From: Larix sibirica
Lineage: Eukaryota; Streptophyta; Pinopsida; Pinales; Pinaceae
DNA: 22,965 bases
Assembly (NCBI GenBank): GCA_004151065.3
Contig: NWUY0304971222.1
Span: forward strand, 1 to 22,965
Direction of reading: 5' to 3'
The notes under the pieces are model-generated. The model worked only from the letters and a program-made list of their open reading frames with translations, was not told the origin of the DNA and made no database searches. This document shows, in pieces, positions 20,665 through 22,965 of this stretch. A program made the translations under genes and the position numbers. Each line of letters starts with the position of its first letter. The first letter of the stretch is position 1.

Positions 20665-20672
20665 TATAAAGG
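20665..20672 (+). promoter_or_regulatory. TATA-like box before extra ORF
   Basis: TATAAAGG stands in CTCACC-TATAAAGG-CGCA context, about 133 bases upstream of the ATG of the extra ORF and immediately after the repeat array. The position would give a short leader. It could drive the extra ORF separately from the LTR promoter. It is a single motif and may be chance. Confidence 0.35.
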
Positions 20673-20804
20673 CGCATATTCAAAATTTTCAGAGCATTAT
20701 TTCCCACAACCGCCCCGAGCTCTCGTTTAACCCATTGTTGTCTCTACTTTGTTCTTGCATCCCCAACATCCACCAGTCTAAGAAAGTTGTCTGTGTGAAG
20801 AAGG

Positions 20805-22905
20805 ATGGAATCCATTTTAGATACAGAAGTCGTCCCGTCTGCAAGCAGGAAAATTAGAAAGGAGGAGCACTTGGGATATGAGCATTTCAATATACATGAC
20901 CCCGTGCTCTCTATCGGTCATCTGCACCAACTGTATCTAGAGGATGAAGATCAGGATAAAGAAGGAAGTGATCCATTAAAAATATAGGGTTCAACTCAAG
21001 CAAAAATGATTCTTCCAAAGCTCCACCTTTCTTAGAATTAGTGTAGTAGTGTGCAGAATGGCATGCCCCCAAAAGAAAGGTCATCGTATCCAGGATGGGT
21101 TCTATCATATGTCCTATTAGTAAATATCTTATCCTTGATATGAAAGAGACAAAGGAATATCACACTAGATTGATATTTGATGAATAGGTTCTCAATTCAA
21201 ATATAAAGAATTATCATTTGAGAACATGGACACTTTTATCAAGACGTTCATTCCTTCGGAAGTGGAAATTCCAACTACACATTTGTTATACATTCTGGAG
21301 GTAGTTTTAGAGCAAGCTCGACCAACTCTTTCTATGGTATGCCAAATTCTAGGGAACGATCATGATCTAGTCACCAATGATGTGGCCCTAGGTTTTCTTT
21401 TGCTAATAAATTTGTCAAATCAGGAATCACCTATTAAGTTAGATATTCCTTCTTTTCTTGTTCAAATCATTCACCTCTAGTTAAAGGATTTTTCCTCAAA
21501 AAAGATTTTTAGGTACCTTTCCTATCTTATGTACATGATTCTGTATCATAACAAAGAGTTATTTGACCAGTTAGACCTGCATAAATCTATAGCTAAGCCT
21601 AACAATGATTTTTTTCTTGAGTTTGTGGACATTGTTATGACCAAGATATATTCTTTGTTGTTCGATACACCTCCTCCCAGAGTCTTCACTGAATGTAAAA
21701 GTTTACTATATTTAAATCCTAAGGACACTCTAGGAGGTTGGTTTTGTTTTGAAATCTAGACTGAGATTCGTGTATATGGAGCAGAGCTACCACCTTATCA
21801 TATTCCTATGTTCTTAACTCCTATATTGTTTTCTCTTGAATTCACTTGTCAAAGGTTCAATTGTGATTATGTACATTCTATGAAAATAAACATTACTAGA
21901 ACTTTCAAAGTTCGAAATGAAGAAGGACCTTTTAATGTCATAACTAAGGCCGCTCAACCAATTGCTGAAGAGATGTTGGCTATTCTGAATCTCCCCAAAA
22001 GTTTCAGTTGGAAGTATGATCCAAAAGGATTTATATCACACAAAATACAAGCCGTGAGGTTAGTCGCGTATCCCCATGAACCACATCCACGGCTTGATAA
22101 GGTGGCTAACCTTGATAGTTGGGAAGAAGCAAAGAAGGATATGGATCCAAGTTAGGAAACTAAGTCTCAAGTTATCCCAACACCTCAAAAAACTGACCGG
22201 TTAGGGAAGAGATCCTTGACTGATGCCACTTCTGATTTTGAGAAAGACAAATCAGAAAGCTTTGGGTCTCAACCTAAGAATTCCAAGTCAGAAAATCATT
22301 CCAGCTTGGCTATCCAACTTAGGTCAACTCCCACTACTTTAGCGCTGGTCAATCTTGAGAATTTTCCCTCCACTGTATGGCCACAAGGGCAGGAAGTATC
22401 CTCTCAACAGGAAGCCCTAGTGACGACTTCTCCAGTTAAAGATGGATTTTTTGGTATTTATGCACAAATAAATGATGACAACGTGAATTTACAAAAGATC
22501 CTTTTTATAAAGAAAGAGATCAGTATGAGTCATCAAGCTAGAATGTTGCTAGCGCTCGATTTGAGACAAGGGACATTAAAAATGGTTATTCTAGAACCAA
22601 TTGCGCCTAGTGGTAAGAAGGTTCCTTCAAACTATAAAACCACTCAAGTTACTATAAACCTTGATGCATTTCATCCAAAAGACATTATGGAGCTTCACAA
22701 GAAAATCAGAGGAGTGTCCATAGATGTTTTGAAGTACACCATAAGCACTAATAAACTACAAGGTGTAGTTAACAGGTTGGAGCATCAACTAAAGAACGAA
22801 AAATATTCAACCAAGTCCAAGCAATTGAAGATCACTGACTTAGAACATCATATTGTTAAGTTAGTGAAGGACCCCAATTATTCCATTCCCAATTGTTGGA
22901 ATTGA
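20805..22905 (+). pseudogene. retroelement extra ORF, unknown function, decayed
   Basis: A coding region of about 700 codons lies between the repeat array and the polypurine tract. It starts at ATG 20805 (AGGATGG context) in one frame to a TAG at 20985. It then seems to continue in a second frame (about 20990-21220, readable block APKRKVIVSRMG), and from about 21226 in a third frame to TGA 22905. The last frame has only three stops, all TAG (21478, 21757, 22153). Readable parts include a Leu-rich helical stretch (21226-21470), PPPRVFTECKSLLYL, a Ser/Thr-rich linker (about 22160-22430), and a C-terminal 60 residues with heptad-like Leu/Ile spacing (NRLEHQLKNEKY, ITDLEHHIVKLV) that suggest a coiled coil. 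No transmembrane envelope features or enzyme motif were seen. Position equals that of the extra or env-like ORF of Tat/Athila elements. Function unknown. Confidence 0.75.
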
Positions 22906-22914
22906 TTTAATACT

Positions 22915-22925
22915 GAGAGGGGGGG
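22915..22925 (+). other. polypurine tract
   Basis: GAGAGGGGGGG ends directly before TGAATCAG, ten bases after the stop of the extra ORF. This is the normal position of the purine tract that primes plus-strand DNA synthesis beside a 3' LTR. Confidence 0.85.
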
Positions 22926-22965
22926 TGAATCAGTATTAGCGTAGTTATCAACAGTTTTTACCTTC
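22926..22965 (+). repeat. 3' LTR, first 40 bases
   Basis: The LTR starts with TG (TGAATCAGTATTAG) right after the polypurine tract. The rest lies outside the window, so LTR length, end and target-site duplication cannot be judged. No 5' partner of these 40 bases was seen in the window. Confidence 0.75.

Larger units (their letters stand above)
18556..22965 (+). mobile_element. 3' part of a Tat/Athila-like Ty3 element
   Basis: In order the segment has integrase, a non-coding zone with three ~285-bp repeats, a TATA-like box, a long extra ORF, a polypurine tract and the start of a 3' LTR. This is the layout of plant Ty3 elements of the Tat and Athila groups, which carry extra sequence between integrase and the 3' LTR. 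The 5' side is cut by the antisense element. The integrase lineage matches the RT fragment at 12939, so the two may once have been one element. The 3' LTR runs past the window end. Confidence 0.75.

Overview
The window looks like plant DNA in which mobile-element remains sit next to sequence typical of plant mitochondrial intergenic DNA. The best reading is a large seed-plant mitochondrial genome that has taken up nuclear retrotransposons. A nuclear locus carrying mitochondrial insertions cannot be excluded. No bacterial operons, ribosomal RNA, tRNA, CRISPR array or intact standard organelle gene was recognised. The species cannot be named from this sequence.

Layout. Bases 1 to about 8460 are gene-poor spacer with short direct repeats, small low-complexity tracts, a diverged duplication and a switch of base-strand bias near 4480. 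From about 8465 to 9350 there is a decayed gag/protease part of a Ty3/gypsy retrotransposon on the plus strand. From 9350 to 12938 most sequence is unassigned. It contains an unidentified protein-like relic on the minus strand (about 10965 to 12000) and a badly frameshifted reverse transcriptase of another Ty3/gypsy lineage (about 12080 to 12405).

The right half is a retrotransposon patchwork. Bases 12939 to 13972 hold reverse transcriptase and RNase H on the plus strand. Bases 13973 to about 18540 hold a nearly complete internal region of a second Ty3/gypsy element on the minus strand: gag, protease, reverse transcriptase, RNase H and integrase, with primer-binding site and the start of its 5' LTR. 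Bases from about 18556 onward return to the plus strand with an integrase of the same lineage as the 12.9 kb fragment. After it come a three-unit array of diverged repeats (about 285 bp each), a TATA-like box, a roughly 700-codon decayed extra ORF, a polypurine tract and the beginning of a 3' LTR at the window edge.

The plus-strand pieces (protease, RT/RNase H, integrase, extra ORF, polypurine tract, LTR) are in the order expected for one long Tat/Athila-like element. They may therefore be one element broken up by later insertions, including the antisense element. All retroelement coding regions carry stops or frameshifts, so none appears able to act on its own.
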